Of a DNA stretch of 47,768 nt, positions 32,964 through 39,835 are shown piece by piece. This DNA is from Elusimicrobia bacterium GWA2_62_23 (GTDB taxonomy: Bacteria > Elusimicrobiota > Elusimicrobia > Elusimicrobiales > UBA9959). Positions within the stretch are counted from its first letter, which is position 1. Each line of letters starts with the position of its first letter. Position numbers and translations under genes: made by a program. The stretch spans positions 1 to 47,768 of the forward strand of contig MGTV01000018.1 of assembly GCA_001799635.1 (NCBI GenBank), given 5' to 3'. The notes beneath the pieces were generated by a model, which was not told the origin of the DNA, made no database searches, and was given only the letters and a program-made list of their open reading frames with translations.

Positions 32964-33084
32964 GCAATAGTCTAGCACCACAAGGGCCGTTTGTCAAGGG
33001 GGGGATTTGTCCTTGTGGAAAGAACGCGTTAATGTGTCACGCGGCCGCGGGGGCGGCCTGTGGGGGAACGGTATAGGAACCGGG

Positions 33085-33930
33085 TCAGAAATCGAACAGC
33101 TTGACCACCTTGGATTCTATGGCGAACATGGCGGAGTGCTTTGTCTTTTCGGCCACGCCGTAACCGGTGGCCGCGGACATGCTCAGGGAGAGCACCGGGT
33201 AAAAAGCCGTAAGTTCCTGGGCGTCGGCGCGCAGGACGTTCAGCCTTCTCCAGGCCAGCGACCCGCCTGAAAGCATTTTCGCCTGGTACTCGCGCATCCG
33301 GTCGTTCAGCCCGGCGGGCATTATTTCCGCACGGGGGAACTCCAATATTATCCCATCACTATTGAAAGTGTAGATCCCTTCCTTGAGCCTGCGGGTCAGG
33401 CCCTTCTTTCCCAGGTCCGCCAATATCCTGGCCGCGGCGGCGCTCTTCGCGCCGAGGGTCTTGGCGAGCGTCTCCGCGCTCCAGTTCCCTTCGTCGTTGG
33501 CCAGCGTAAGAAAGGCGCGGTAGTGATCATAGGTGGAAAGTATGAGGACGGCCTGCTCCACCGAAATGGGGGTTTTTTTTACGAATTTCCCCATGGCCTT
33601 GTGCATGGGGGAGAGCCCCAGCGCTTCCGTTTTTACCGAAATGAACGGTTCAAAAAGTGAGGAGTAGGCTTGCTCTCCTGTCATGGTCTTGAGCCAGGCC
33701 GAGGCCAACTGGCCCGCGGGCGGGCTCTTCGGGATAAGCTTCAGCGCCACGGAGATGCGGCCCAGCGCTTCCGGAGGCGGCAGGGCTTCGCCCTGCTCGA
33801 AAAGCAGGTAGGTCCTGTACGAAAATTTCAGCACGGGCTTTCCGGCGTTGTCATGGTAGAAGCGGTACGCCGTGGGGAAGCCCGCCTCTTTGCGCAGCTT
33901 CACCAGTGATTCGGAAAAGAAAGTTTTCAT
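33085..33930 (-). CDS. Putative transcription regulator, second paralog (compare 23914-24765)
   Basis: The 281-residue product aligns over its full length with the 24-kb protein: ESLVKLRKEAGFPTAYRFYH against DSLAALRKEAGFPTAYRFFH, SPMHKAMGKF against SPLHKAMSRA, and the shared ending KHSAMFAIESKVVKLFDF. An N-terminal helix-turn-helix-like domain (with EQGEALPPPEALGRI), a winged-helix-like centre (AETLAKTLGAKSAAAARIL) and a conserved C-terminal domain are visible. It is divergent from family-A gene 34148, and its TTGTCC-17-TAGAAT promoter forms one half of the 169-bp duplicated intergenic region. The transcript would start at the ATG. Confidence 0.62.
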   Translation of the reverse strand: MKTFFSESLVKLRKEAGFPTAYRFYHDNAGKPVLKFSYRTYLLFEQGEALPPPEALGRISVALKLIPKSPPAGQLASAWLKTMTGEQAYSSLFEPFISVKTEALGLSPMHKAMGKFVKKTPISVEQAVLILSTYDHYRAFLTLANDEGNWSAETLAKTLGAKSAAAARILADLGKKGLTRRLKEGIYTFNSDGIILEFPRAEIMPAGLNDRMREYQAKMLSGGSLAWRRLNVLRADAQELTAFYPVLSLSMSAATGYGVAEKTKHSAMFAIESKVVKLFDF

Positions 33931-33937
33931 ACCGGTA

Positions 33938-33966
33938 ATTCTACATTAACGACGCTCCGCGGACAA
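33938..33966 (-). promoter_or_regulatory. Promoter of the second regulator (leaderless)
   Basis: Minus strand: TTGTCC (33966-33961), 17 bases, TAGAAT (33943-33938), seven bases to the ATG. The spacer holds CCGCG/CGCGG flanking sequence, a possible operator. Confidence 0.65.
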
Positions 33967-34047
33967 TAACGCGGAAAAGCTGCGCGGAAAGGCCGGTTTA
34001 GTGCGGTCTTTCCTCCTGAGCCGAAAAACTTTTCAGCCGGGTCCTGC

Positions 34048-34081
34048 GCCTCATGTGACGCGGCGCCGGGTCTGGTAACCT
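34048..34081 (+). promoter_or_regulatory. Shared promoter module, copy A
   Basis: GCCTCA (34048) and TAACCT (34076) are 28 bases apart, with the palindrome GGCGCC between. It drives the A-B gene pair 34148/34674; leader about 60 nt. Confidence 0.7.
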
Positions 34082-34147
34082 ATTAACAGGCCAAGGTGGA
34101 CGCAACAGAAGACAACGGAAGCGGCTGAATACTAAGGAGTTTAAGAT

Positions 34148-34651
34148 ATGAAAAAAATGATGATAGCGGCGATACTTTCCCTGATAATGTCCGGAGCGGC
34201 TTCCGCGGCCGGTAACGGTCTGGAGGCGGCAAGAATGGAAGGCGGCCTCAAGTTCGCGGAGCGCCAGTTGAGTTCCAGGCTGAACGCCGGGTCCTCTCCT
34301 GTGCGGATAGCCGGTGAATTGGCTCCGGCGGCTACGGCCAAATGCAATGCAGCGGCCCGGGATTACAACAAGTTAATGGTGAAGGCTCCTCCCGCATTGA
34401 AGTCCGGGCAGGACGAAAAAGCCGAAGGCGAAGGCAAGTCCGCGGAAAAGAAAGGCGCAATCGCAGGCGGTATCGTGGGAGGCCTGCTCGCTTCTCCCAT
34501 AGTTATAGGCGCCCTGCCGTCCGTAGCGTATTTCGGTACGGGGATGGCGTTCGTGGCGGTGGGAACGCTGGCGACCGCGGCCATAGTCGGGGCAGGGGCG
34601 GTGGCTGTCGGTGCGGCGGTCGGTTACGGAGTCGGACTCCTGATCAAATAA
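34148..34651 (+). CDS. Secreted family-A protein with Gly/Ala-rich hydrophobic C terminus
   Basis: The 167-residue product has a signal peptide (MKKMMIAAILSLIMSGAASA-AG). A conserved helical segment GLEAARMEGGLKFAERQLSS and AGELAPAATAKCNAAARDYN is shared with its paralog at 38154. After a charged linker (DEKAEGEGKSAEKK) the last ~65 residues are a glycine/alanine-rich membrane-seeking region with GxxxG-like spacing (GAIAGGIVGGLLASP, GAGAVAVGAAVGYGVGLLIK). Such ends occur in pore-forming bacteriocins, phage holin-like peptides and glycine-zipper lipoproteins; which applies is open. Strong AAGGAG site. Family unknown. Confidence 0.72.
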   Translation: MKKMMIAAILSLIMSGAASAAGNGLEAARMEGGLKFAERQLSSRLNAGSSPVRIAGELAPAATAKCNAAARDYNKLMVKAPPALKSGQDEKAEGEGKSAEKKGAIAGGIVGGLLASPIVIGALPSVAYFGTGMAFVAVGTLATAAIVGAGAVAVGAAVGYGVGLLIK

Positions 34652-34673
34652 GGCGGCATATTAAGGAGGAAAT

Positions 34674-35285
34674 ATGAAGAAGAACATAACTGTAGCGGTA
34701 ATGGCGGTAATAGCGTTAATGGCCGTGAAGGCCGGGGCGGCGGAGTTGAACGGGATGAAGGCGGGGGACGTGGCGGTTCTTGCTGAGGCCGGAAGTGTCC
34801 CCCCGGTTGGCGAACCGGCCAGGGCGGAGGCCGTCCGGCAGGCGGATCCCAAGGCCAAAACAGAGGCTGACGCTTCGCGTGACAGGTCCCCGCAGGCGAT
34901 GCTGGCGGAGATCTCCAAAGTGCTCGCCTCGGGGCCGCTGCCCGGCGGCTGCTCGCTGGAAGTCAACGCGTTCAGAACGTCCGCGTTCCAGCCCGGTACC
35001 GGGGACAACCTGAACGTGGGGATAATAAAGGGCGGCGAATATACGGACATCCTGATGGTCGGGCTGGCGGATGTAGCGTCCGCGGCCGGCGGCAGGAAGT
35101 ATTCTTATGAGAGCGTTTCCTGCCCGGGCGACGGCTGGCTTGCGCGACCTTGCGAGAAAAACTCATTCACACTGGCTACCAGCGCCAACGGCGCCATAAT
35201 TTCCGTCGCCATAGAGAACTCCAAGGCGAAGGACGGCCTGTCAGGCTCCGGCTGGAAGGTCACCAGCGCGGTAGTCTGCCGTTAG
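34674..35285 (+). CDS. Secreted family-B protein
   Basis: The 203-residue product begins MKKNITVAVMAVIALMAVKA and the stretch GAAELNGMKAGDVAVLAEAG, which is nearly the same in the protein at 37202, also at DNA level. Beyond about residue 45 the two have nothing evident in common. Here the cargo (about 75-203) has four Cys (GGCSLEVNAF, VSCPGDG, RPCEKNS, VVCR) and a beta-rich pattern. GGAGG precedes the ATG, 22 bases after the family-A stop, so A and B are cotranscribed. Function unknown. Confidence 0.72.
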   Translation: MKKNITVAVMAVIALMAVKAGAAELNGMKAGDVAVLAEAGSVPPVGEPARAEAVRQADPKAKTEADASRDRSPQAMLAEISKVLASGPLPGGCSLEVNAFRTSAFQPGTGDNLNVGIIKGGEYTDILMVGLADVASAAGGRKYSYESVSCPGDGWLARPCEKNSFTLATSANGAIISVAIENSKAKDGLSGSGWKVTSAVVCR

Positions 35286-35347
35286 GGGCCGGGGCCGAAG
35301 GCAGGGCACAGGAAATCAACAAATTGATTGGACACAAGGAGAAAAAA

Positions 35348-35407
35348 ATGAAAGAGAAGGTGCTGTGTTTTAGAGCTTGCTTTTCAGTAACCGGGCCGGG
35401 GCAATGA
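35348..35407 (+). pseudogene. Orphan gene start (19-codon stub)
   Basis: A good AAGGAG site (35336-35341) and ATG at 35348 open a frame of only 19 residues (MKEKVLCFRACFSVTGPGQ) that stops inside the 3' end of the convergent subtilisin gene. It looks like the beginning of a further secreted-protein gene cut off by rearrangement, though a real leader peptide cannot be excluded. Confidence 0.4.
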
Positions 35408-36980
35408 CCCTCTTCAGTTGGAATTCCCTGCCGTCATGCTTTATGGTTCCCGAGGCGGAAGTCTCAAGAGCTTTCTTAAAGAACGCTTCGGGAGTCAGGT
35501 CCGGGTCCAGTTGGCAGGCCAGGGCATAAAGACCGGCGATATAAGGCGTGGACCAGCTTAGGCCGCCTTGCCGGTAAAAGACATAATCATTGTCCCCGGT
35601 CGGGCTGGCCGTGGTCCTGGAATCCATGGGGACGAGAAGCATCGTTTCAGAACCCCATTTGTCGCTGCTGAAGAATCTCTTCTGCCAGAAAAGTCCGGGG
35701 CCATACGAGTCCCTGCTGTCCGGGTCGGCGCCCGGTTCTCTGCCCAAACCCATGAAGTCAAAGTTGTAATACAGTTCGGGTGAGGTGGTGAGGACCATGA
35801 TCTTTTTATTCATGGCGTTCGCTATCGAGCGCATCAGCGCCCCGGCGCCCCTGTCGGAGCGGTTAAACCCGCGGGAGATGGAAATCACCCTTATCTTTTT
35901 TCCTTCGGGCAGAGCTTCGCTTATGGCTGCCACCCTGTCGATCGCGGCGGCAAGATACTTGAAGTCTATCCCTCCGGGGCTGCCCCAGAAATCAGCACCG
36001 ATATAGTACAGGTCCGCTCCGGGGGCCACTCCGCAGGTCTTGCCTACGGCGATAGAGGCCACGGCCGCGCCGTGCATGGAGGCCGGGCTTTTTTTTACGC
36101 GCATGAACAGTTCCTCGTAAGACTTTAGCGAGGACGCGTATTCCTTATGTCCGACAAGGAGAGGCTGGTCGATTATGGCGATCGAGACCCCTTTGCCGGT
36201 TATTCCTTTCCTGTGCAGGGCACGTATGCCGAGGCCGGGATCTTTACCCGACTCCAGTATCGCTTCCGGATCAAATCCCTCCGGAAGTTCCTTGGGGAAT
36301 TCCGTCAGGCTGTCGAAATCGGCGTACATAAGATCGGTGGTCCTGCCTGAGAGAGGCAGATCCGAAATGTCCATGCCTCTCAGGTCCAGCTGCCACATTT
36401 CATCTGAATCAGGAATGTAGCCGGGAAGGGATTTCAACTGTGCCGGGGTGAACTTGGCCGCAACAGGGCGCCTGCAGATGCCCGGCTTGGCCGTATTGGT
36501 GAGGCAATCGGTGGTGTTTTCAGCGTAAGAGCCGCCCTGCTTCCCTCTGCCGGCGTTGGTTTTTGCGTAGTCATGTTCCCGTACCAGCACGTAATATCCA
36601 GGGGGCATATCACGGAGTATATAGTCCCCGCTCTTCCACTCCAGGAACATGTAATCCATCCCGTCCATGTTTTTTATGGTGTACCTGCTGGCGGTTTTGT
36701 CGGCGGGACTTATGAGCGCGCCTTTGGTCCAGGTTTGTTCCGGGTTATCTATCTTGCCTCCGGGCAGGAACTCCAGGCCTTTATAGAACAGGTCGGGGTC
36801 TGCCGGGATGGCGGCCGGAGAGAACAGTGCCTGGGAGCGTGCATAGGCCACGCTTTTCCAACGGCCGAGCACGGCCGGATCGTCCACGAAGGGCAGGTCG
36901 ATCTTATCCGTTATGGCCGCGAGCGGACAAAACAGGGCGCAGGTCAGAAAACAAGCGAAAAGGGATTTTTTGGTTGCCAT
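35370..36980 (-). CDS. Secreted subtilisin-like (S8) serine peptidase with N-terminal lipocalin-like domain
   Basis: The 536-residue product has a signal peptide (ATKKSLFACFLTCALFCPLA). Residues ~38-140 (LGRWKSVAYARSQALF, EFLPGGKI, TWTKGALISPADKTASRYTI, MFLEWKSGDYI, YYVLVRE) match the beta-barrel domain found at the C terminus of some BlaR1-like proteins in Firmicutes (recalled). The S8 domain follows: Asp in VSIAIIDQPL (about 275), His in SMHGAAVASIA (about 307) and Ser in GLSWSTPYIAG (about 490), a variant of the usual GTSxATP. The Asn oxyanion region is less clear. It lies between the two A/B cassettes and is divergent from the B' gene, under a copy of the duplicated promoter region. Confidence 0.85.
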   Translation of the reverse strand: MATKKSLFACFLTCALFCPLAAITDKIDLPFVDDPAVLGRWKSVAYARSQALFSPAAIPADPDLFYKGLEFLPGGKIDNPEQTWTKGALISPADKTASRYTIKNMDGMDYMFLEWKSGDYILRDMPPGYYVLVREHDYAKTNAGRGKQGGSYAENTTDCLTNTAKPGICRRPVAAKFTPAQLKSLPGYIPDSDEMWQLDLRGMDISDLPLSGRTTDLMYADFDSLTEFPKELPEGFDPEAILESGKDPGLGIRALHRKGITGKGVSIAIIDQPLLVGHKEYASSLKSYEELFMRVKKSPASMHGAAVASIAVGKTCGVAPGADLYYIGADFWGSPGGIDFKYLAAAIDRVAAISEALPEGKKIRVISISRGFNRSDRGAGALMRSIANAMNKKIMVLTTSPELYYNFDFMGLGREPGADPDSRDSYGPGLFWQKRFFSSDKWGSETMLLVPMDSRTTASPTGDNDYVFYRQGGLSWSTPYIAGLYALACQLDPDLTPEAFFKKALETSASGTIKHDGREFQLKRVIAPARLLKSKL

Positions 36981-36986
36981 AGCGCA

Positions 36987-37015
36987 ATTCTACCTTAAGC
37001 GCGCCCCGCGGACAA
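36987..37015 (-). promoter_or_regulatory. Promoter of the subtilisin gene (leaderless)
   Basis: Minus strand: TTGTCC (37015-37010), 17 bases, TAGAAT (36992-36987), six bases to the ATG. It is the same promoter as that of the regulator at 33930, by duplication. Confidence 0.65.
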
Positions 37016-37096
37016 TAACGCGGAAAAGCTGCGCTGAAAGGCCGTTTTGATGCGGTATTCCCACCTAAGTCGAAAAACTTTTCAGCCGGGTCCTGC

Positions 37097-37130
37097 GCCT
37101 CATGTGCCGCGGCGCCGGGTCTGGTAACCT
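37097..37130 (+). promoter_or_regulatory. Shared promoter module, copy B
   Basis: GCCTCA (37097) and TAACCT (37125), 28 bases apart with GGCGCC between. It drives 37202 with a ~65-nt leader. Confidence 0.7.
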
Positions 37131-37201
37131 ATTAACAGGCCAATGTGCACGCAACTAAGGATATCGGCAGCGGCAAAACATGACAGGAAAAGGTGGAAAA
37201 C

Positions 37202-38086
37202 ATGAAAAAGAGCATAACTGTAGCGGTGATGGCGGTAATAGCGTTAGTGGCCGTGAAGGCCGGGGCGGTGGAGCTGAACGGGCTTAAGGCCGGGGACGTT
37301 GCGGGACTTGCCGAGGCTGCCTCAGTACCGGCGCCTGAGGCTTCGGTGAGGGAGGTCAGCGTATCAAAGGCTGCGGTTCCCGCCAAGATATCCGTGTCAC
37401 CGGTCACGGAGAACTGGAAGGGTACCGTTCTGGTCAAATTCGCCAGGAACGCCGATGTCGGCGCCGTGATGCACATACTCGACAGCGTGGACCTATCCCC
37501 CGCCAAATTCTCCGACAACGGGGACGGTTACTGGGTGCGGGTGGATATAGAGGATTCCAAGGCACCGCTCAGGGTTGCCAAACTGGCCGGCTTCTCCATG
37601 GTGGAGGTGGTGCAGGTAAACCGCGCCGTCTACGCGCTGCTGGCGGGCGGTTCCGCTATGAAAACCAGGGCGCTGGCCGTGGAGTATGTGGCGAAAGAGC
37701 AGGGCAAATTCATGATGGTCCAGGGGCTGGCCTTCTGCACGCACGATAAGACCAACTATGGATACAGTTTCGAACTTAAGGAAACTGGCTATGTGAACGC
37801 GCTGTTCGTGTTGAACAAGGAAACTGGCGGGATCGAAAAATTCGACTACAAAGGTTGGACAGATCATGGCCTGCTTTGGGATTCCAGGGTGTTTGCTTTA
37901 TCAAAGGCGAATCCCGATTTCCCGAGAGTAATAACACTAAGGAACACGCGCGCCGGGGGGAATGACGTGTTCCATCTTTCGGAGTATGTGGACCAGGATA
38001 ATTATGTGATCGAAAGCAAAGATCCAGCTTTTACCGTCAGCTCCACGGCGGCATACAGGAACATCTTTGAATGCACTAAGAAATAG
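37202..38086 (+). CDS. Secreted family-B' protein with a different cargo domain
   Basis: The 294-residue product shares its first ~40 residues (MKKSITVAVMAVIALVAVKA, ELNGLKAGDVAGLAEAAS) with 34674. It then has a subtilase-propeptide-like or ferredoxin-like segment (KGTVLVKFARNADVGAVMHI, KLAGFSMVEVVQVNRAVYAL at about 80-150) and a C-terminal beta domain with two Cys (GLAFCTHDKTNYGYSFELKE and IFECTKK at the end). The first segment could resemble inhibitor I9, which would fit a partner of the neighbouring subtilisin, but this is tentative. The ribosome site is weak (AGGAAAAGGTGG). A' follows after a 67-base gap. Confidence 0.68.
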   Translation: MKKSITVAVMAVIALVAVKAGAVELNGLKAGDVAGLAEAASVPAPEASVREVSVSKAAVPAKISVSPVTENWKGTVLVKFARNADVGAVMHILDSVDLSPAKFSDNGDGYWVRVDIEDSKAPLRVAKLAGFSMVEVVQVNRAVYALLAGGSAMKTRALAVEYVAKEQGKFMMVQGLAFCTHDKTNYGYSFELKETGYVNALFVLNKETGGIEKFDYKGWTDHGLLWDSRVFALSKANPDFPRVITLRNTRAGGNDVFHLSEYVDQDNYVIESKDPAFTVSSTAAYRNIFECTKK

Positions 38087-38153
38087 AAGGGGACATCTTA
38101 GCAGGAAGCCGCAGCCAGGTCGGCAAGGCGGCTGGATAATAAGGAAATAGAAC

Positions 38154-38660
38154 ATGAAAAAAATACTGATGACAGCGATAGTCACACTGTTGATACCCTG
38201 CGCGGCCCGCGCGGCCGGTTACGGCCTGGAAGCCGACAGGATGGAGGCGGGGCGCAGGTTCGATGAACAGCAGTTGTCCGGCCCGCTGGCGGTACAGGTA
38301 GCCGGGGAGTTCAAGCGCGTGGCCGACGCTAAGTATAATGCCGAGGCCAGGGATCACTCCAAGCTCGAGGTAAAGGCGCCTCCCGTACCGGAGGCCGTGG
38401 CGGCTGAGGGCGGTAAAGAGGGCGCTCCTGCTCCGGCCCCCGCCCCTGCTCCGGCCGCCGGCGGCGCCATGATGAGCGGCGTTTCAGGAGTGAAACTGGC
38501 CGTTATACTGGTCATGGCGGCCATAGTCTTTCTCCTGGTGCTTGGCGGCGGTACGCCGCTGGCCGCCATTTCCCCTGCCGCGACCGCGGCGCTGTTCGTA
38601 GCCGGAGCGGTGGCGGTAGGCGCGCTTGTGGGATACATCGCTGAAGCCGCGGCAGAGTAG
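38154..38660 (+). CDS. Secreted family-A' protein with hydrophobic C terminus
   Basis: The 168-residue product is a paralog of 34148: after the signal peptide (MKKILMTAIVTLLIPCAARA) it reads AGYGLEADRMEAGRRFDEQQ, VAGEFKRVADAKYNAEARDH and LEVKAPP, the same ordered blocks. A charged and Pro/Ala-rich linker (EGAPAPAPAPAPAAGG-like) follows, then two hydrophobic segments (LAVILVMAAIVFLLVLGGG and TAALFVAGAVAVGALVGYIA). The two-helix C terminus is kept though its sequence differs, so membrane insertion matters for the family. AAGGAAATAG precedes the ATG. Confidence 0.72.
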   Translation: MKKILMTAIVTLLIPCAARAAGYGLEADRMEAGRRFDEQQLSGPLAVQVAGEFKRVADAKYNAEARDHSKLEVKAPPVPEAVAAEGGKEGAPAPAPAPAPAAGGAMMSGVSGVKLAVILVMAAIVFLLVLGGGTPLAAISPAATAALFVAGAVAVGALVGYIAEAAAE

Positions 38661-38671
38661 CCGGCAACACC

Positions 38672-39775
38672 ATGGAGAAGTATGCTCTTGCGGTCGTGAT
38701 GTCCATCTCGCTGGCCAGTCCGGGCCGGGCGGAGCCGGTCTTCGTTTCTTCGGAAAGCCCGCATTTTGTCATTACTTATGCGCGGGGCGGCGCCGGCGCC
38801 GCGGATCTCGGGCGTGTCATAGCCGACAGGGAGGGCGCCTACGCGGCAATAACCGCATTCCTCGGAGACCCCGGCGGGGGAAAAATAAACATCAAGCTTT
38901 ACCCGGACAGAAGTTCCGCTCTTTCGGACGGGGGGGCGGGAAGGACGACGGGGGATGATATAAGCGTGGTCTACTTCGCCTTCAGCCCCTGCTATGAAAA
39001 GATAAGTTACGGCCACGAGCTCACTCACGCGCTTTCCTGCAGACTGCTGGGCGGGCGGCACAGCGTGCCGCTCCTCGCTGAGGGGCTGGCCGAGTATCTG
39101 GACCAGTCCGGCCGGAACCCGCACGAGTGGTTGTCGTATAAGTCCAGGATCCTTGCCGGGTACGGACGGTTCAAGGTGGAAGAGGCCGACCTGGCTTACG
39201 GACCGGGATTCTCCAGTTTGTCCTACACCCGATCCGGGTCTTTTGTGAAATGGCTGGTGGAGTCCGGCGGGAGGGATAAATTCCTGGAACTGTACGCGGT
39301 TACGAGGGAGATAGGGCTGTTGTCCGGGGAGGAACGGCTCCGCGCCTTTGCGGATAAATTTTCTGAAGTTTACAGGGTCCCTTTGGAAGATTCGCAGGCC
39401 GGTTGGAATTCCGCCGTAAGCGTTTTTACCGCCAAAACCCTGCCGCGCCTTCCCCCTGAAGATGAGGCCGCGGTCCGTAAGCTCTTCCAGGACCAGGACG
39501 CGGCCGTAGTTGCCGTGGACTCCGCGGCTTTCGCCTCCACCTATGACCGGCTGGGCCGCAAGGGGATACGATATTTCGACGGGAACCTGAATTTTTATAT
39601 GGCGAAATTGCGGGAAACGAGGGTGCTGGAAGTTTACGACCTCGGGATAAAGAACGGCCGCCGCGCCCTGGCCCGCGTCAGCCGCCGGTTCAGCGACCTG
39701 ACCACGCGGAAGATAGATTATTACGTGGAGAAACTGGAGGACGGCTGGAAGCTGCAGAACGAGGAGTGGAAGTGA
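38672..39775 (+). CDS. Secreted zinc metalloprotease (gluzincin, peptidase-MA-like)
   Basis: The 367-residue product has a signal peptide (MEKYALAVVMSISLASPGRA-EP). The zinc site is ISYGHELTHALSCR (HExxH at about residue 115) with the third ligand Glu in LLAEGLAEYLDQ about 25 residues on, as in peptidase-MA family gluzincins. The last ~100 residues (EDEAAVRKLFQDQDAAVVAV to YYVEKLEDGWKLQNEEWK) form an NTF2/SnoaL-like domain. It starts 11 bases after the A' stop with no ribosome site, so it is probably translationally coupled to the B'-A' operon. Confidence 0.82.
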   Translation: MEKYALAVVMSISLASPGRAEPVFVSSESPHFVITYARGGAGAADLGRVIADREGAYAAITAFLGDPGGGKINIKLYPDRSSALSDGGAGRTTGDDISVVYFAFSPCYEKISYGHELTHALSCRLLGGRHSVPLLAEGLAEYLDQSGRNPHEWLSYKSRILAGYGRFKVEEADLAYGPGFSSLSYTRSGSFVKWLVESGGRDKFLELYAVTREIGLLSGEERLRAFADKFSEVYRVPLEDSQAGWNSAVSVFTAKTLPRLPPEDEAAVRKLFQDQDAAVVAVDSAAFASTYDRLGRKGIRYFDGNLNFYMAKLRETRVLEVYDLGIKNGRRALARVSRRFSDLTTRKIDYYVEKLEDGWKLQNEEWK

Positions 39776-39835
39776 GCCGGGGCCGCCGTTCTTTGGGTGG
39801 GGCGCCTATTTTGTAGAATTGCTGGTGAGGCGCGC

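Larger units (their letters stand above)
33938..34106. repeat. Duplicated divergent promoter region, copy 1
   Basis: 169 bases align without net gaps to 36987-37155 with 17 differences by hand count (about 90% identity). The copy includes promoter signals for both strands; the ~70 bases around promoter module A differ at only one position. Confidence 0.9.
36987..37155. repeat. Duplicated divergent promoter region, copy 2
   Basis: Gap-free match to 33938-34106. In copy 1 it separates a regulator from a family-A gene, in copy 2 the subtilisin from a family-B gene, so the promoter block moved independently of the genes it drives. Confidence 0.9.

Noticed and set aside
38401..38465. The Pro/Ala repeat in 38154 as a microsatellite or repeat array.
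   Set aside because: It is a short PAPAPA linker within the coding sequence, common in periplasmic proteins.
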